From Spongiibacter nanhainus (GTDB lineage: Bacteria; Pseudomonadota; Gammaproteobacteria; Pseudomonadales; Spongiibacteraceae), in contig NZ_CP066167.1 of assembly GCF_016132545.1 (NCBI RefSeq), positions 1,143,001-1,207,000 of the forward strand: a stretch of DNA of 64,000 bases, read 5' to 3'. Both the position numbers and the translations under genes were made by a program. This document shows positions 51,154 through 61,040 of this stretch, piece by piece (positions within the stretch are counted from its first letter, which is position 1; each line of letters begins with the position of its first letter). The notes beneath the pieces were generated by a model. It saw only the letters and a list, made by a program, of their open reading frames with translations, was not told the DNA's origin and made no database searches.

Positions 51154-52050
51154 ATGGCGAGCAATAAGTATTACGCCGGTATCGTCGCGCGCGGTGTGGC
51201 CATGGGCGCCGCCGATGTGGTGCCCGGTGTGTCTGGTGGGACGATCGCTTTTATCACCGGTATTTACGATACCCTGATCGACAGTCTAAAGGCCTTTGGC
51301 CCCAGTGCGTTGCAGATACTGTGGAAAGAGGGACCAGGGCCGGCCTGGCGCTACGTTAACGGTAGCTTTTTGCTGGCGCTGTTTAGCGGTATAGCACTGA
51401 GTATCCTGACACTGGCCAATGCCATCGATTACGCCTTGACCCATCACCCCGTGCTGCTGTCGGCGTTTTTCTTTGGCTTGATATTGGCATCAGCCGTATT
51501 GATTTACCGGCAGATTCCCGCGGCTGATCGCGGCATCGTTATGGTGGTGCCCGGCGTTGTCTTCGCTTTGGCGGTGTCGCTGATTCGCCCGGGCGAACTG
51601 CCGGTGAATTACCTCACTGTATTCTGTTCTGGTGCGGTGGCAATTTGCGCCATGATTCTACCCGGGATATCCGGCAGCTTTATCCTGCTTATACTGGGTA
51701 TGTATGGCCCGGTGATTGCCGCTATCAAAAACCTGGAGTTCGCCACCCTGGCGGTCTTTGCCCTGGGCTGCGGCACCGGGCTTATGTTGTTTGTGCGGCT
51801 GCTGTCCTGGCTGTTGCATCGCCATCGCCACGGTTTACTGCAATTTCTGACTGGTCTGCTGCTGGGCTCACTGGCCATTATCTGGCCCTGGAAGGCAGAG
51901 ACACCGGTAATCCAAGGTGTTAATTGGTACAACGTCTGGCCCTGGCACTACCAGGGGAGTTTCAGCGCCGATCTGCCACTGGCGATACTACTGGCCCTTG
52001 TGGGGGTGGCGATAATTTGGCTGATCGAGCGGGCGGCCCTTGAGCGTTGA
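51154..52050 (+). CDS. DUF368 polytopic membrane protein
   Basis: 298 residues with about eight hydrophobic segments. The family signature RGVAMGAADVVPGVSGGTIAFITGIYD is at the N-terminus and a related PGISGSFILLILGMYGPV repeats near residue 170, implying an internal duplication of the kind seen in DUF368. Some members have been proposed as undecaprenyl-phosphate flippases or recyclers (PopT group). It lies between pcm and nlpD, 30 and 62 bases away, an unusual insertion in this block. AAAGGA precedes the ATG. Confidence 0.88.
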   Translation: MASNKYYAGIVARGVAMGAADVVPGVSGGTIAFITGIYDTLIDSLKAFGPSALQILWKEGPGPAWRYVNGSFLLALFSGIALSILTLANAIDYALTHHPVLLSAFFFGLILASAVLIYRQIPAADRGIVMVVPGVVFALAVSLIRPGELPVNYLTVFCSGAVAICAMILPGISGSFILLILGMYGPVIAAIKNLEFATLAVFALGCGTGLMLFVRLLSWLLHRHRHGLLQFLTGLLLGSLAIIWPWKAETPVIQGVNWYNVWPWHYQGSFSADLPLAILLALVGVAIIWLIERAALER

Positions 52051-52112
52051 ACTTTTGCTGTCGCGCAGCTTTCCTATAGACTGGGCGCAACAAGGGGCAA
52101 TGGAAAGGTAGA

Positions 52113-52874
52113 ATGCGTCGGCTGGCGGGGAAAAGTATCGCAACGCTGTTGCTGATGGCGAGCTTGTCCGCCTGCGCTGCCAACACCAACCGGGCTCCCA
52201 TTGTCGATCGCTACAACCCTTCTGAACAACGCCCGGATTATTACGTGGTGAGCCGCGGTGATACCTTGTTCTCCATTGCCTTCCGCTACGGTCTCGATGT
52301 TCAAGGGCTTGCCGCGGCCAATACTATTCGTGCGCCCTATACGATTTACCCGGGTCAGCGCTTGCGCTTGCGGGAAGGTCGCGTTCCTGCGCCGCGCCCC
52401 AGTGTAAGTACTAAGCCCATTGTTGCCTCGAAGCCGCCACCAAAGGCTGTCAGTAAGAGTCCAAGCAAACCAAAAACCCCACCCCTTCAATCAGCACCCG
52501 CTAATGAAAGTTGGCGCTGGCCCGCCGCTGGCCCGGTGCTGAGGGCCTTTGTGGCCACCAGTCAGGCGCACAAAGGTATTGATATCAAAGGCAAAATGGG
52601 GGAGTCTGTAAAGGCGTCCCGCAGTGGCACCGTGGTGTATGCCGGCAGTGGGTTGGTGGGTTACGGTAACCTGCTCATACTGAAACACTCCGAGCGTTAC
52701 CTCAGTGCCTACGGGCACAACCGACGTTTATTGGTAAAAGAAGGAGATATCGTCAAAGCGGGCCAAGTCATTGCCGAGTTGGGAGACAGTGGCACAGACA
52801 CGGCCAAGCTACATTTTGAAATTCGTGTAGATGGAAAACCGGTTGATCCTTTGCGGCTGCTACCCCGTAGATAA
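52113..52874 (+). CDS. nlpD: LysM/LytM-domain lipoprotein NlpD
   Basis: 253 residues. The signal ends in lipobox LSAC (C21). A LysM domain (about 44-88, YYVVSRGDTLFSIAFRYGLD...) binds peptidoglycan. A Pro/Lys/Ser-rich linker leads to a LytM (M23) domain from about 130. The zinc motif is degenerate (KLHFEIR rather than HxHFEIR), as in E. coli NlpD, so it is probably an amidase activator rather than a hydrolase. Its position upstream of rpoS is conserved, and the rpoS promoter often lies inside nlpD. Confidence 0.93.
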   Translation: MRRLAGKSIATLLLMASLSACAANTNRAPIVDRYNPSEQRPDYYVVSRGDTLFSIAFRYGLDVQGLAAANTIRAPYTIYPGQRLRLREGRVPAPRPSVSTKPIVASKPPPKAVSKSPSKPKTPPLQSAPANESWRWPAAGPVLRAFVATSQAHKGIDIKGKMGESVKASRSGTVVYAGSGLVGYGNLLILKHSERYLSAYGHNRRLLVKEGDIVKAGQVIAELGDSGTDTAKLHFEIRVDGKPVDPLRLLPRR

Positions 52875-53050
52875 CATTGGTTGCCATTGCGCTGACTGCG
52901 GCTTTTTTCGTAATACGCGCACCATCAATGAAGTCGAAACACTGAAATTGAAACAACGAAATCGAAAATAGCAGCGCGCAATCGCATCACCAAGTCGATG
53001 AGCAGTGCACATCACTGCCAGCCAATAACAGTAATAGTAAGGATTCGACG

Positions 53051-54013
53051 ATGCGGGTATTTGAAACACGGACGGAAAGTTCGGCTATTCCCGATAGCCT
53101 GGACTTTAATGACGAAGGCAAGAGCCGCCAGCGCGACAGCCGTCGCGATAGCGCCAGCCGGGGGGAATTGGACGCCACCCAACTGTATTTAAACGAAATT
53201 GGTTTTTCGCCACTGCTCACACCCGAGCAGGAAAAGCACTACGCCCGACTTGCCAGAAAAGGTGATGCCGCCGGTCGCAAACGAATGATCGAGAGCAACC
53301 TGCGTTTGGTGGTCAAAATCGCCCGCCGCTATCTGAACCGCGGCCTCACCCTGTTGGATTTAATTGAAGAGGGTAACCTCGGTTTAATCCGCGCAGTAGA
53401 AAAATTCGACCCCGAGAAGGGCTTTCGGTTTTCCACTTACGCCACTTGGTGGATTCGGCAAACCATTGAGCGGGCCATCATGAATCAGTCCCGCACCATC
53501 CGCCTTCCTATCCATGTTGTTAAAGAACTTAACTCCTATCTGCGTGCCGAGCGGGAGCTTAGCCAGAAGTTGGATCATTTGCCCTCTCCAGAAGAGATGG
53601 CAAATGCCTTGGACAGACCAGTGGATGAGGCCAAACGGCTGTGTCGCCTGAAGGAGCGAGTCGGTTCGGTGGATGTGCCGGTGGGGCGGGACAGTGGCCA
53701 GTTGTTGCTGGATACCATTGCCGACCATCAGGCCTCTAATCCCAGCGATATTTTGCAGGATCAGGACCTATCCCAATGTTTAGACACCTGGCTGGATGAG
53801 TTGACCGATAAACAGCAGGACGTGGTAGTGAGGCGGTTTGGGCTTCGTGGCCACGATCCTGCCACTCTGGAGAATGTCGGCCAGGTGATTGGACTGACTC
53901 GGGAACGGGTTAGGCAAATACAGGTCGAGGCACTCAATTCGCTGCGGAAAATTCTTGAAAAGAACGGTTTGAACGCTACATCGCTGTTTGCCAGCGAGGG
54001 GGCTGAAATTTAG
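53051..54013 (+). CDS. rpoS: RNA polymerase sigma factor RpoS
   Basis: 320 residues. Region 1.2/2 begins [17 protein letters not shown]. Region 2 has [21 protein letters not shown] and [19 protein letters not shown]. Region 4 has the HTH ending [18 protein letters not shown]. It is the general stress and stationary-phase sigma factor. AAGGA precedes the ATG. The 176-base nlpD-rpoS gap is transcribed leader without a clear gene. Confidence 0.96.
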   Translation: MRVFETRTESSAIPDSLDFNDEGKSRQRDSRRDSASRGELDATQLYLNEIGFSPLLTPEQEKHYARLARKGDAAGRKRMIESNLRLVVKIARRYLNRGLTLLDLIEEGNLGLIRAVEKFDPEKGFRFSTYATWWIRQTIERAIMNQSRTIRLPIHVVKELNSYLRAERELSQKLDHLPSPEEMANALDRPVDEAKRLCRLKERVGSVDVPVGRDSGQLLLDTIADHQASNPSDILQDQDLSQCLDTWLDELTDKQQDVVVRRFGLRGHDPATLENVGQVIGLTRERVRQIQVEALNSLRKILEKNGLNATSLFASEGAEI

Positions 54014-54030
54014 CCGTAGACTGTGACGCA

Positions 54031-54069
54031 GACATAAAAAAAGCCCGCAGTGCGGGCTTTTTTTATGTC
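54031..54069. terminator. Bidirectional Rho-independent terminator between rpoS and fdxA
   Basis: A perfect inverted repeat with 19-base arms around G54050. The core GCCCGCA/TGCGGGC is flanked by A7 and T7, so it terminates in both directions for the convergent rpoS and fdxA transcripts. Confidence 0.95.
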
Positions 54070-54088
54070 TTGATATGCAGTGAGCGTA

Positions 54089-54412
54089 CTAGCGCTCGAG
54101 GTGCTGCAACTTGTTGGGTACGCCGTTCCATTCTTCGGCATCCGCGGGAGCGTCCTTCATTTCAGTGATATTGGGCCACACCTCAGCCAGTTCGGCGTTG
54201 AGTTCCAGGAAAACCTGCTGATCTTCGGGCAGCTCGTCTTCTGAGAAGATGGCCTCGGCGGGGCACTCAGGCTCACACAGTGCACAGTCGATGCACTCAT
54301 CGGGGTGAATCACCAAAAAGTTGGGGCCTTCGTAGAAACAATCGACCGGGCAAACCTCCACACAGTCGGTGTGTTTGCATTTAATGCAGTTTTCGCCTAC
54401 GACAAACGTCAT
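54089..54412 (-). CDS. fdxA: 7Fe ferredoxin FdxA
   Basis: 107 residues. Cysteines in [19 protein letters not shown] and [13 protein letters not shown] fit one [3Fe-4S] and one [4Fe-4S] cluster, as in Azotobacter ferredoxin I. The acidic C-terminal half is typical. A small electron carrier of the cytoplasm. It follows mutS on the same strand, as in Pseudomonas. Confidence 0.95.
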   Translation of the reverse strand: MTFVVGENCIKCKHTDCVEVCPVDCFYEGPNFLVIHPDECIDCALCEPECPAEAIFSEDELPEDQQVFLELNAELAEVWPNITEMKDAPADAEEWNGVPNKLQHLER

Positions 54413-54526
54413 TCTGTTAAGCCCCTCTCGCTTACTGACTTGATTTTGAGCGCGCTATTGTACCACCAGCGGTAAAAAACCGCATAGCACGGGTATTAAT
54501 CATAATTTAACTTTGGCTTATCGCTT

Positions 54527-57124
54527 TTATCCATGATCTTTTTGGGCGAGTGCCTTGAGCTCATAGAGCAGGGTATGGGCATCCCGGGGGCTGAGCTCGT
54601 CGGGGTCGATATCGCCGAGACGCTCCGCCAGCGGATCTGGGCTTGCCGGTTGTGGACTCGGTGGCGGCGCCGCAAACAGGTCGGCCTGGGGGTGGGGTGC
54701 GTCCACTGCCGAGCCGATGGCCTGGTTTTCAAGCTCGTGAAGCTTTTGTTTGGCGGCGGCCAGCACCCGGTCGGGAATGCCTGCTAATTTTGCCACTTGC
54801 AGTCCGTAGCTGCGATTGGCAGGGCCTTCCTCAACCCGGTGTAGAAAGACGATGTGGTCCTGATACTCGGTGACACCGAGGTGCACGTTGGCGGCGCCGG
54901 GGTATTGCTCCGGTAGCACGGTCAGTTCAAAGTAGTGAGTGGCGAACAGCGTCAGGGCGCCGACTCGGTCGGCCAGCTGAATGGCGCTGGCCCAGGCCAG
55001 CGCCAGGCCGTCAAAGGTGCTGGTCCCCCGGCCTATTTCATCCATTAATATCAGGCTGTTCTCGGTAGCATTGTGGAGGATGTTGGCGGTCTCGGTCATT
55101 TCCACCATAAAGGTGGAGCGGCCGCCGGCCAGATCGTCAGAGGAGCCAATACGGGTAAATATCTGATCTACCAGACCCAGTTTCACCTGCCTGGCGGGGA
55201 CAAAGCTGCCGATATGGGCCAGCAGCACAATCAGCGCGGTCTGGCGCATATAGGTCGATTTACCCCCCATATTGGGGCCGGTGATAATCAGGGTTCGGCG
55301 GGCGGTATCTAGCCTTAGATCGTTGGCGATAAAGGGATCGTCCAGGACACTCTCAACCACCGGGTGGCGGCCCTGGTCGATAGTGAGCTCGGAGGTATCG
55401 CTGAATTCCGGCGCGCAAAAATCCAGCTGCTCGGCGCGCTCGGCCAGGTTGCAGAGCACGTCCAGCTCGCACAGCGCTCGGGCGCTGAGTTGCAGTTCGC
55501 CCAGTTGCTGGTTGAGGGCATCCAGCAGCGCTTCATAGAGCATTTTCTCCCGGGCCAGCGCGCGGCTTTTACTGCTCAACGCCTTGTCTTCGAATTCCTT
55601 CAGCTCGGGAGTGATAAAACGCTCGGCATTTTTCAGGGTTTGCCGGCGTATGTACTCCACCGGCGCCTGCTGGGCCTGAACCCGGCTGATCTCAATATAG
55701 TAACCGTGGACCCGGTTGTAACCGACCTTGAGACTGGAAAGTCCGGTCTGTTCCCGCTCCCGCTGCTCCACCTGCAATAGGAAGTCGCCGGCATCGCTGC
55801 TTAGGCTGCGCAGCTCGTCCAGCTCGCTGTCGTAGCCCTCGGCGATCACACCGCCGTCCCGCATCACCATCGGAGGATTGTCGATAATGGCCCGCTCCAG
55901 CAGCGACGCTGTCTCGGGGAATTCGGCGATATCGCTGGACAGGGTCGCCAGGTGTGGCACGTCCAGGCTTGTGAGTAGAGATTGTAGCTGGGGCAACACA
56001 GCCAGCGAGGACTGCAGACGCGACAAATCCCGTGGGCGGGCAGAGCGCAGCGCTACCCGGGATAGGATACGCTCCAGGTCGCCAATTTGCTTAAGGACGT
56101 TCTGGATACCCTCGAAGTGATAGTCATCTTTCAGTGCGGCGACGCTGGCCAGGCGTGCTTCCAGAACGTTGCGGTCCCGCAGTGGCCGGTGCAGCCAGCG
56201 CTTAAACAGCCGGCTGCCCATGGCCGTCTGGCAGCGGTCGAGGACCGAGGCCAGGGTGTTGTCGGTGCCCCCGGCCAGGTTGATGTCCAGCTCCAGATTG
56301 CGGCGGGTGGCGGCGTCCATGGCGACAGCCTGGTCTCGCAATTCCACGCTCAGCTGACGGATATGGGGCAGCTCGCTGCGCTGGGTATCTTTGACGTAGT
56401 TAAGCAGGCAACCCGCGGCCGCCGTGGCCAGTCGCAGGTGCTGGCAGCCAAACCCTTGCAAATCCTGTACGCCAAAGTGCGCGCACAGCAGCCGCTGGGC
56501 GTTGTCGCTGTCGTATTCCCAGGGCGGCAGGCGGCGCAGGCCGGGTAAGTCGGGGAGGGTCTCGCTGACCAGGTCCTCGGCAAGCAGTAATTCCGCCGGG
56601 CGCAGCCGCTGTAACTCGCTAAGTAACTCGCCTTCGCTGTCTACCTCAAATACGCTGAAGCGGCCGCTGCTCATATCCAATACCGCCAGGCCGTAGCGTT
56701 GGTCCTGCTGGCAGGCCGCGACCAGCAGGGTGTCCCGGCGCTCATCCAGTAGGGCCTCATCGCTGAGGGTGCCGGGGGTGACAATGCGGGTGACCTTGCG
56801 CTCTACCGGTCCCTTGCTGGTGGCGGGGTCGCCGATTTGCTCGCAAATCGCGACCGAGACGCCTAACTTGACCAGTTTGGCTAGGTAGCCCTCCACTGAA
56901 TGGAAGGGCACCCCACACATGGGGATGGGTTCGCCGCCAGATTTGCCCCGGGCAGTGAGGGTGATATCCAACAAGGACGCCGCCCGTTTGGCGTCGTTAA
57001 AGAACAGTTCGTAAAAATCCCCCATACGGTAGAAAAGCAGCTCGTTGGGGTGATCTGCCTTGATCTTCATAAACTGCTGCATCATCGGCGTGTGTTGGGC
57101 CGAGGCATTGGTGCTTTTGGTCAT
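54527..57124 (-). CDS. mutS: DNA mismatch repair protein MutS
   Basis: 865 residues from the ATG at 57124 ([17 protein letters not shown]); an ATG 48 bases upstream is unlikely. The mismatch-reading F37-x-E39 lies in RMGDFYELF. The C-terminal ATPase has Walker [14 protein letters not shown], the [14 protein letters not shown] Walker B/signature region and THYFELT. It recognises mismatches and recruits MutL. It lies downstream of the GST gene and upstream of fdxA. Confidence 0.96.
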   Translation of the reverse strand: MTKSTNASAQHTPMMQQFMKIKADHPNELLFYRMGDFYELFFNDAKRAASLLDITLTARGKSGGEPIPMCGVPFHSVEGYLAKLVKLGVSVAICEQIGDPATSKGPVERKVTRIVTPGTLSDEALLDERRDTLLVAACQQDQRYGLAVLDMSSGRFSVFEVDSEGELLSELQRLRPAELLLAEDLVSETLPDLPGLRRLPPWEYDSDNAQRLLCAHFGVQDLQGFGCQHLRLATAAAGCLLNYVKDTQRSELPHIRQLSVELRDQAVAMDAATRRNLELDINLAGGTDNTLASVLDRCQTAMGSRLFKRWLHRPLRDRNVLEARLASVAALKDDYHFEGIQNVLKQIGDLERILSRVALRSARPRDLSRLQSSLAVLPQLQSLLTSLDVPHLATLSSDIAEFPETASLLERAIIDNPPMVMRDGGVIAEGYDSELDELRSLSSDAGDFLLQVEQREREQTGLSSLKVGYNRVHGYYIEISRVQAQQAPVEYIRRQTLKNAERFITPELKEFEDKALSSKSRALAREKMLYEALLDALNQQLGELQLSARALCELDVLCNLAERAEQLDFCAPEFSDTSELTIDQGRHPVVESVLDDPFIANDLRLDTARRTLIITGPNMGGKSTYMRQTALIVLLAHIGSFVPARQVKLGLVDQIFTRIGSSDDLAGGRSTFMVEMTETANILHNATENSLILMDEIGRGTSTFDGLALAWASAIQLADRVGALTLFATHYFELTVLPEQYPGAANVHLGVTEYQDHIVFLHRVEEGPANRSYGLQVAKLAGIPDRVLAAAKQKLHELENQAIGSAVDAPHPQADLFAAPPPSPQPASPDPLAERLGDIDPDELSPRDAHTLLYELKALAQKDHG

Positions 57125-57228
57125 AGGGCGATGATTGATTTTACTGGTGACAGGCGCGCGCCGGTGGCGCACTCAAAGTGCGTAAGAGTACTTTGATGTG
57201 CCAGCGGACGCCAGTCGTTACCCTGTCA

Positions 57229-57861
57229 TTACCCAGATGTCGGAGGCAGATCCATACTGTTGGCGCGCTGGAAGGCGGGGCGGGCAATCAGCTTTTGGAA
57301 GTAGGCTTCGGTTTGGGGTTTGTAGGCCTCGACCAGTCCGAAGGTGCGGCCCAGGTAGAGGGCATAGCCCACCGCGATATCGGCAATGGTAAACCGTGAG
57401 GCGCACAGGTAGTCGTGGTCCAGCAGATGGGTATCCAGCATCCGCAGACGGGACATGTACCACTGCACGTAGTCTTCAGCGACTTGGGGTTGCCGGCGTT
57501 CTTCCGGCTCCATCAAGGCGTAGCGCAAATAGAGGGTTTGCGGAAAGGTGAGGGTGGCGTCGCTGTGGTAGAGCCAGTTGAGGTAGTTACCGTATTCTGG
57601 GTGTTCGACAGTCAGGCCCAACTCGGTGGGGCCGTACTTGTCCACTAGGTAGTGGCAGATCCCGCTGGATTCGGTCATGCGGGTGTCGCCATCGATCAGG
57701 TAGGGTAGTGTCCCCAGCGGATTGACCTCCAGGTAAGAGGGCTGGAGCAGTCGCGGCGGGAAGGGCACCATTTCCAGGTGGTAGTCGAGGCCCATTTCCT
57801 CCAGGGTCCACAGGGCCCGAAGGGAGCGGGTGTCTTTGCCGTGCCATAGGGTTAAGCTCAT
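57229..57861 (-). CDS. Glutathione S-transferase family protein
   Basis: 210 residues from the ATG at 57861, which overlaps the acyl-CoA dehydrogenase stop by 4 bases (ATGA). The thioredoxin-like N-terminal domain has LWHGKDTRSLRALWTLEEMG, the cis-Pro NPLGTLPYLID and TESSGICHYL. The all-helical C-terminal domain has FTIADIAVGYAL. The coupling to the dehydrogenase suggests a shared role in catabolism or detoxification. The substrate is unknown. Confidence 0.9.
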   Translation of the reverse strand: MSLTLWHGKDTRSLRALWTLEEMGLDYHLEMVPFPPRLLQPSYLEVNPLGTLPYLIDGDTRMTESSGICHYLVDKYGPTELGLTVEHPEYGNYLNWLYHSDATLTFPQTLYLRYALMEPEERRQPQVAEDYVQWYMSRLRMLDTHLLDHDYLCASRFTIADIAVGYALYLGRTFGLVEAYKPQTEAYFQKLIARPAFQRANSMDLPPTSG

Positions 57862-59003
57862 GGATGTGTCCCCATCAATTTGCAGATAATACCCAGCATC
57901 ACTTCGTCGGCGCCGCCGCCAATGGAGCCCAGGCGGCTGTCGCGGTAGCTCCGCGACACCAGGTTGTCCCACATATAGCCCATGCCGCCCCAGTATTGCA
58001 GACAGGCGTCGGTGACTTCTCGGGATAGGCGCCCCGATTTTAGTTTGGCCATGGAGGCCTTCATGGTGACATCGCTGCCGTTGATGTACTCCTCTACCGC
58101 TTGGTAGACCAGGGCGCGCAGCGCCTCCACCTCGCACTGCAATTCCGCCAGACGGTAGTGGACGACCTGATTGTCCAGTAGTGCTTTGCCAAAGACCTGG
58201 CGATCCCGGCAGTACTCTGCGGTCGATTCAATGCAGGCCTCCATAGATTTTAGCGACATGGCGGCGGCAAATAATCGCTCTTCCTGAAACTGCTGCATCT
58301 GGTACACAAAGCCCTTGCCCTCTTCGCCGATAAGGTAGCGTTGGGGCACCCGGACATTGTCAAAGAACACCTGAGCTGTATCGGAGCTGCGCATACCGAG
58401 TTTGTTGAGCCGCTCAGAGAAACTGATGCCCGGCGTGTTGGAGGGCACCACGATCAGTGATTTGCTGCGGTGGACCGGGCCGTCGCTGGTATTGGCCAGC
58501 AGGCAGATAAAGTCGGATTGAGTGGAGTTGGTAATCCACATTTTGCTGCCGTTGATGACATAGTCGTCACCGTCTTTGCGGGCCTGGGTTGTGATGGCGG
58601 CAACGTCGGAGCCTGCGCCGGGCTCGCTGACACCAATGGAGACTACTTTGTCACCGGCAATGGCCGGGGCCAGAAATTCTTTGCGCAATTCGTCACTGCC
58701 GTGGCGGGCCAGTGCCGGTGTCGCCATATCGGTTTGCACGCCAATGGCCATAGGGATGCCGCCGCAGTGGCAGGCGCCCAGTTCCTCGGCAAAGGCCAGC
58801 TGGTAGCTGTAGTCCAGCCCCATGCCGCCAAAGGCTTCGGGCTTGGCGATGCCCAACAGGCCCAGGTCGCCCATTTTTTTAAACAGGGTGTGGGCAGGGA
58901 AAATGCCAGCCTCTTCCCACTCGCTGACAAAGGGGTTGATCTCGTTTTCCACCAGCGCCCGGGTGCTGCGGCGCAGGGCCTCGTGTTCTTCTGTAAATCG
59001 CAT
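57858..59003 (-). CDS. Acyl-CoA dehydrogenase
   Basis: 381 residues from the ATG at 59003, which has GAGG upstream; the longer frame to 59072 runs over the operator. Signatures: VSIGVSEPGAGSDVAAI, KMWITNSTQSD, the QFQEERLFAA helix, a DRQVFGKAL segment and the C-terminal QYWGGMGYMWDN. It is an FAD enzyme forming an alpha,beta-double bond in an acyl-CoA. Its catalytic-residue pattern and QYWGGMGYM motif resemble the AtuD/isovaleryl-CoA side of the family. The TetR gene is divergent. Confidence 0.9.
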   Translation of the reverse strand: MRFTEEHEALRRSTRALVENEINPFVSEWEEAGIFPAHTLFKKMGDLGLLGIAKPEAFGGMGLDYSYQLAFAEELGACHCGGIPMAIGVQTDMATPALARHGSDELRKEFLAPAIAGDKVVSIGVSEPGAGSDVAAITTQARKDGDDYVINGSKMWITNSTQSDFICLLANTSDGPVHRSKSLIVVPSNTPGISFSERLNKLGMRSSDTAQVFFDNVRVPQRYLIGEEGKGFVYQMQQFQEERLFAAAMSLKSMEACIESTAEYCRDRQVFGKALLDNQVVHYRLAELQCEVEALRALVYQAVEEYINGSDVTMKASMAKLKSGRLSREVTDACLQYWGGMGYMWDNLVSRSYRDSRLGSIGGGADEVMLGIICKLMGTHP

Positions 59004-59076
59004 AGCGACATCCTCGTTATTTTCTTTTACGGCCCCGCTTGCCGGGAGCTGAAATTGCCCATATCCTAGCAATAAA

Positions 59077-59082
59077 TATAAT
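59077..59082 (+). promoter_or_regulatory. -10 element of the TetR gene
   Basis: A consensus TATAAT with TTGCCC (59055-59060) 16 bases upstream. The palindromic operator begins 2 bases after it, so repressor binding would block this promoter. Confidence 0.6.
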
Positions 59083-59083
59083 T

Positions 59084-59101
59084 ACCAAGCAAGCGCTTGG
59101 T
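59084..59101. promoter_or_regulatory. TetR-family operator candidate
   Basis: ACCAAGCAAGCGCTTGGT: 7-bp arms ACCAAGC/GCTTGGT around AAGC, also containing the perfect decamer CAAGCGCTTG. It lies between the divergent acyl-CoA dehydrogenase and TetR genes. Confidence 0.7.
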
Positions 59102-59163
59102 TTGGGGTGTGTGTCTGCGGTGCAAGCATGTGTTGCAGGCAGCGGTGAGTTAAAGGAGATCAA

Positions 59164-59796
59164 ATGGTCGACAGGGGAGTGCTACTGAAACGCCTGATTA
59201 CCGAGGGGCGCATCACCGATCCTGCCAGCCCCCGGGGGCGGGTATTGGCTGCCGCCGCGAAATTATTTCGCCAGCAGGGCTTCCACCGCACTACCGTTCG
59301 CGCCCTGGCAGCGGAGATCGGTATTCTGTCCGGGAGTATTTTTCATCACTTCGATAACAAAGACGCCATTCTCTTTGCGGTGATGGAGGAGGTGGTGGTG
59401 GCCATGGATGAAGCGCTGAAGACGGCTATTGCAGAGGCAAGCTCAACCCGTGAGCGAGTCAGGGCGCTAATCAGCGTGGAGCTGCAGTTTATCCATGGCA
59501 AAACGGGCGATGCCTGTTCGGTGCTAATCCATGAGTGGGGAGCGCTTACAGAAGATCGCCAGCGTAAGGTGCTGGAAGGCCGCGAGCGCTATTTTCAGAG
59601 CTGGCGAGGTACCCTGGCGCAGGCACGGCAGGAGGGGCTGTGTGGGCTGGAGCCAGAGTACCTGATGCAATTGATTCACGGTGCGATGGCCTGGACCGCC
59701 CATTGGTATCGTCCGGAGGGTGATCTCAGCCTGGAGGGGCTGATTGACCGGGTGTTGTGCCTGGCCTTGGCGCCCTGTTCCGCCGAGCTACCCTGA
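59164..59796 (+). CDS. TetR/AcrR-family transcriptional regulator
   Basis: 210 residues, GGAG before the ATG. The N-terminal HTH is AAAKLFRQQGFHRTTVRALA...SGSIFHHFDNKDAIL (about 28-75). The C-terminal ligand domain has VELQFIHG and a Trp/His-rich late helix. It probably represses itself and the divergent acyl-CoA dehydrogenase/GST pair, responding to an acyl-CoA or related compound. Confidence 0.9.
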   Translation: MVDRGVLLKRLITEGRITDPASPRGRVLAAAAKLFRQQGFHRTTVRALAAEIGILSGSIFHHFDNKDAILFAVMEEVVVAMDEALKTAIAEASSTRERVRALISVELQFIHGKTGDACSVLIHEWGALTEDRQRKVLEGRERYFQSWRGTLAQARQEGLCGLEPEYLMQLIHGAMAWTAHWYRPEGDLSLEGLIDRVLCLALAPCSAELP

Positions 59797-59842
59797 CTTG
59801 CTACAAGCGTGCCCGGCGCACAAAAGAATTTTGCTGTGGGGA

Positions 59843-59881
59843 TTGACATCGTCAGGCGAAGTACTGACTATATATACAGTA
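59843..59881 (+). promoter_or_regulatory. recA promoter with LexA (SOS) box
   Basis: -35 TTGACA (59843-59848). The LexA box TACTGACTATATATACAGTA (59862-59881) has CTG-N10-CAG and differs from the gammaproteobacterial consensus at two positions. It overlaps the -10 region, 100 bases before the recA ATG. Confidence 0.93.
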
Positions 59882-59980
59882 ATTGGTCGGGCGCCAAGCG
59901 CCCCGTGGCAGCCATTTAAATTTATCAGATGCTGCTGCATCATCCCCGGTATTAAATGCGATTAGGAGCAAAGCGGAGCT

Positions 59981-61015
59981 ATGGACCCCAACAAGCAGAA
60001 AGCACTGGAATCGGCCCTGGGCCAGATCGAGCGCCAATTCGGCAAAGGCTCCATCATGAAAATGGGCGAAAGCTCCCGGGAAGTGATGCCGTCCATCTCG
60101 ACTGGCTCACTGGGACTGGATATCGCTCTGGGGATTGGTGGCCTGCCCTGTGGGCGTATCGTGGAGATTTACGGTCCGGAATCCTCCGGTAAAACCACAC
60201 TGTGTCTGCAGGTCATGGCCGAGGCACAAAAAGTCGGTAAAACCGTCGCCATTGTCGACGCCGAGCACGCACTGGACCCGCAATATGCCGAGAAGCTGGG
60301 CGTTAATCTGGACGATTTGCTGGTATCCCAGCCGGATACCGGTGAGCAGGCGCTGGAGATTACCGACATGCTGGTGCGCTCCGGCTCGGTGGACGTGATT
60401 GTGATCGACTCGGTGGCGGCTCTGGTGCCCAAGGCAGAGATCGAAGGGGATATGGGTGACTCTCACGTCGGCCTACAGGCGCGGCTGATGTCCCAGGCCC
60501 TGCGTAAGCTCACCGGCAGTATCAAACAGACCAATACCCTGGTGATCTTTATCAACCAGATCCGTATGAAAATTGGCGTGATGTTCGGCAACCCGGAAAC
60601 CACCTCTGGTGGTAACGCACTGAAGTTCTATTCCTCTGTGCGGATGGATATCCGCCGTACCGGCTCGGTCAAAGAAGGCGATGAAGTGGTCGGCAACGAG
60701 ACTCGGGTGAAGGTGGTCAAGAACAAGGTAGCGCCACCCTTCAAGCAGGCCGAGTTCCAGATTATGTACGGCAAGGGCATCTATCACATGGGCGAGGTGA
60801 TAGATTTGGGTGTTAAGCTTGGCCTGGTGGATAAATCCGGTGCTTGGTATGCCTACCAAGGCGATAAGATTGGCCAGGGTAAAGCCAATGCCGCTCGCTT
60901 TCTGTCAGAGAATCCGGAGATTGCCGCGGAGATCGAGGCTAATATCCGCGAGCAGCTGCTACCCAAACCGGCTGCCAAAAATACCGAAGCTCAGGAAGTC
61001 GAAGAGACCGAGTAA
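59981..61015 (+). CDS. recA: Recombinase RecA
   Basis: 344 residues. Walker A GPESSGKT (65-72), [26 protein letters not shown], the DNA-binding loop region [26 protein letters not shown] and an acidic C-terminus. It forms filaments on single-stranded DNA for recombination and triggers LexA self-cleavage. Its promoter has an SOS box. recX, which commonly follows, is absent; pilU is convergent downstream. Confidence 0.98.
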   Translation: MDPNKQKALESALGQIERQFGKGSIMKMGESSREVMPSISTGSLGLDIALGIGGLPCGRIVEIYGPESSGKTTLCLQVMAEAQKVGKTVAIVDAEHALDPQYAEKLGVNLDDLLVSQPDTGEQALEITDMLVRSGSVDVIVIDSVAALVPKAEIEGDMGDSHVGLQARLMSQALRKLTGSIKQTNTLVIFINQIRMKIGVMFGNPETTSGGNALKFYSSVRMDIRRTGSVKEGDEVVGNETRVKVVKNKVAPPFKQAEFQIMYGKGIYHMGEVIDLGVKLGLVDKSGAWYAYQGDKIGQGKANAARFLSENPEIAAEIEANIREQLLPKPAAKNTEAQEVEETE

Positions 61016-61040
61016 GGGCCGTGGACGGTGTCCGCTGGTG

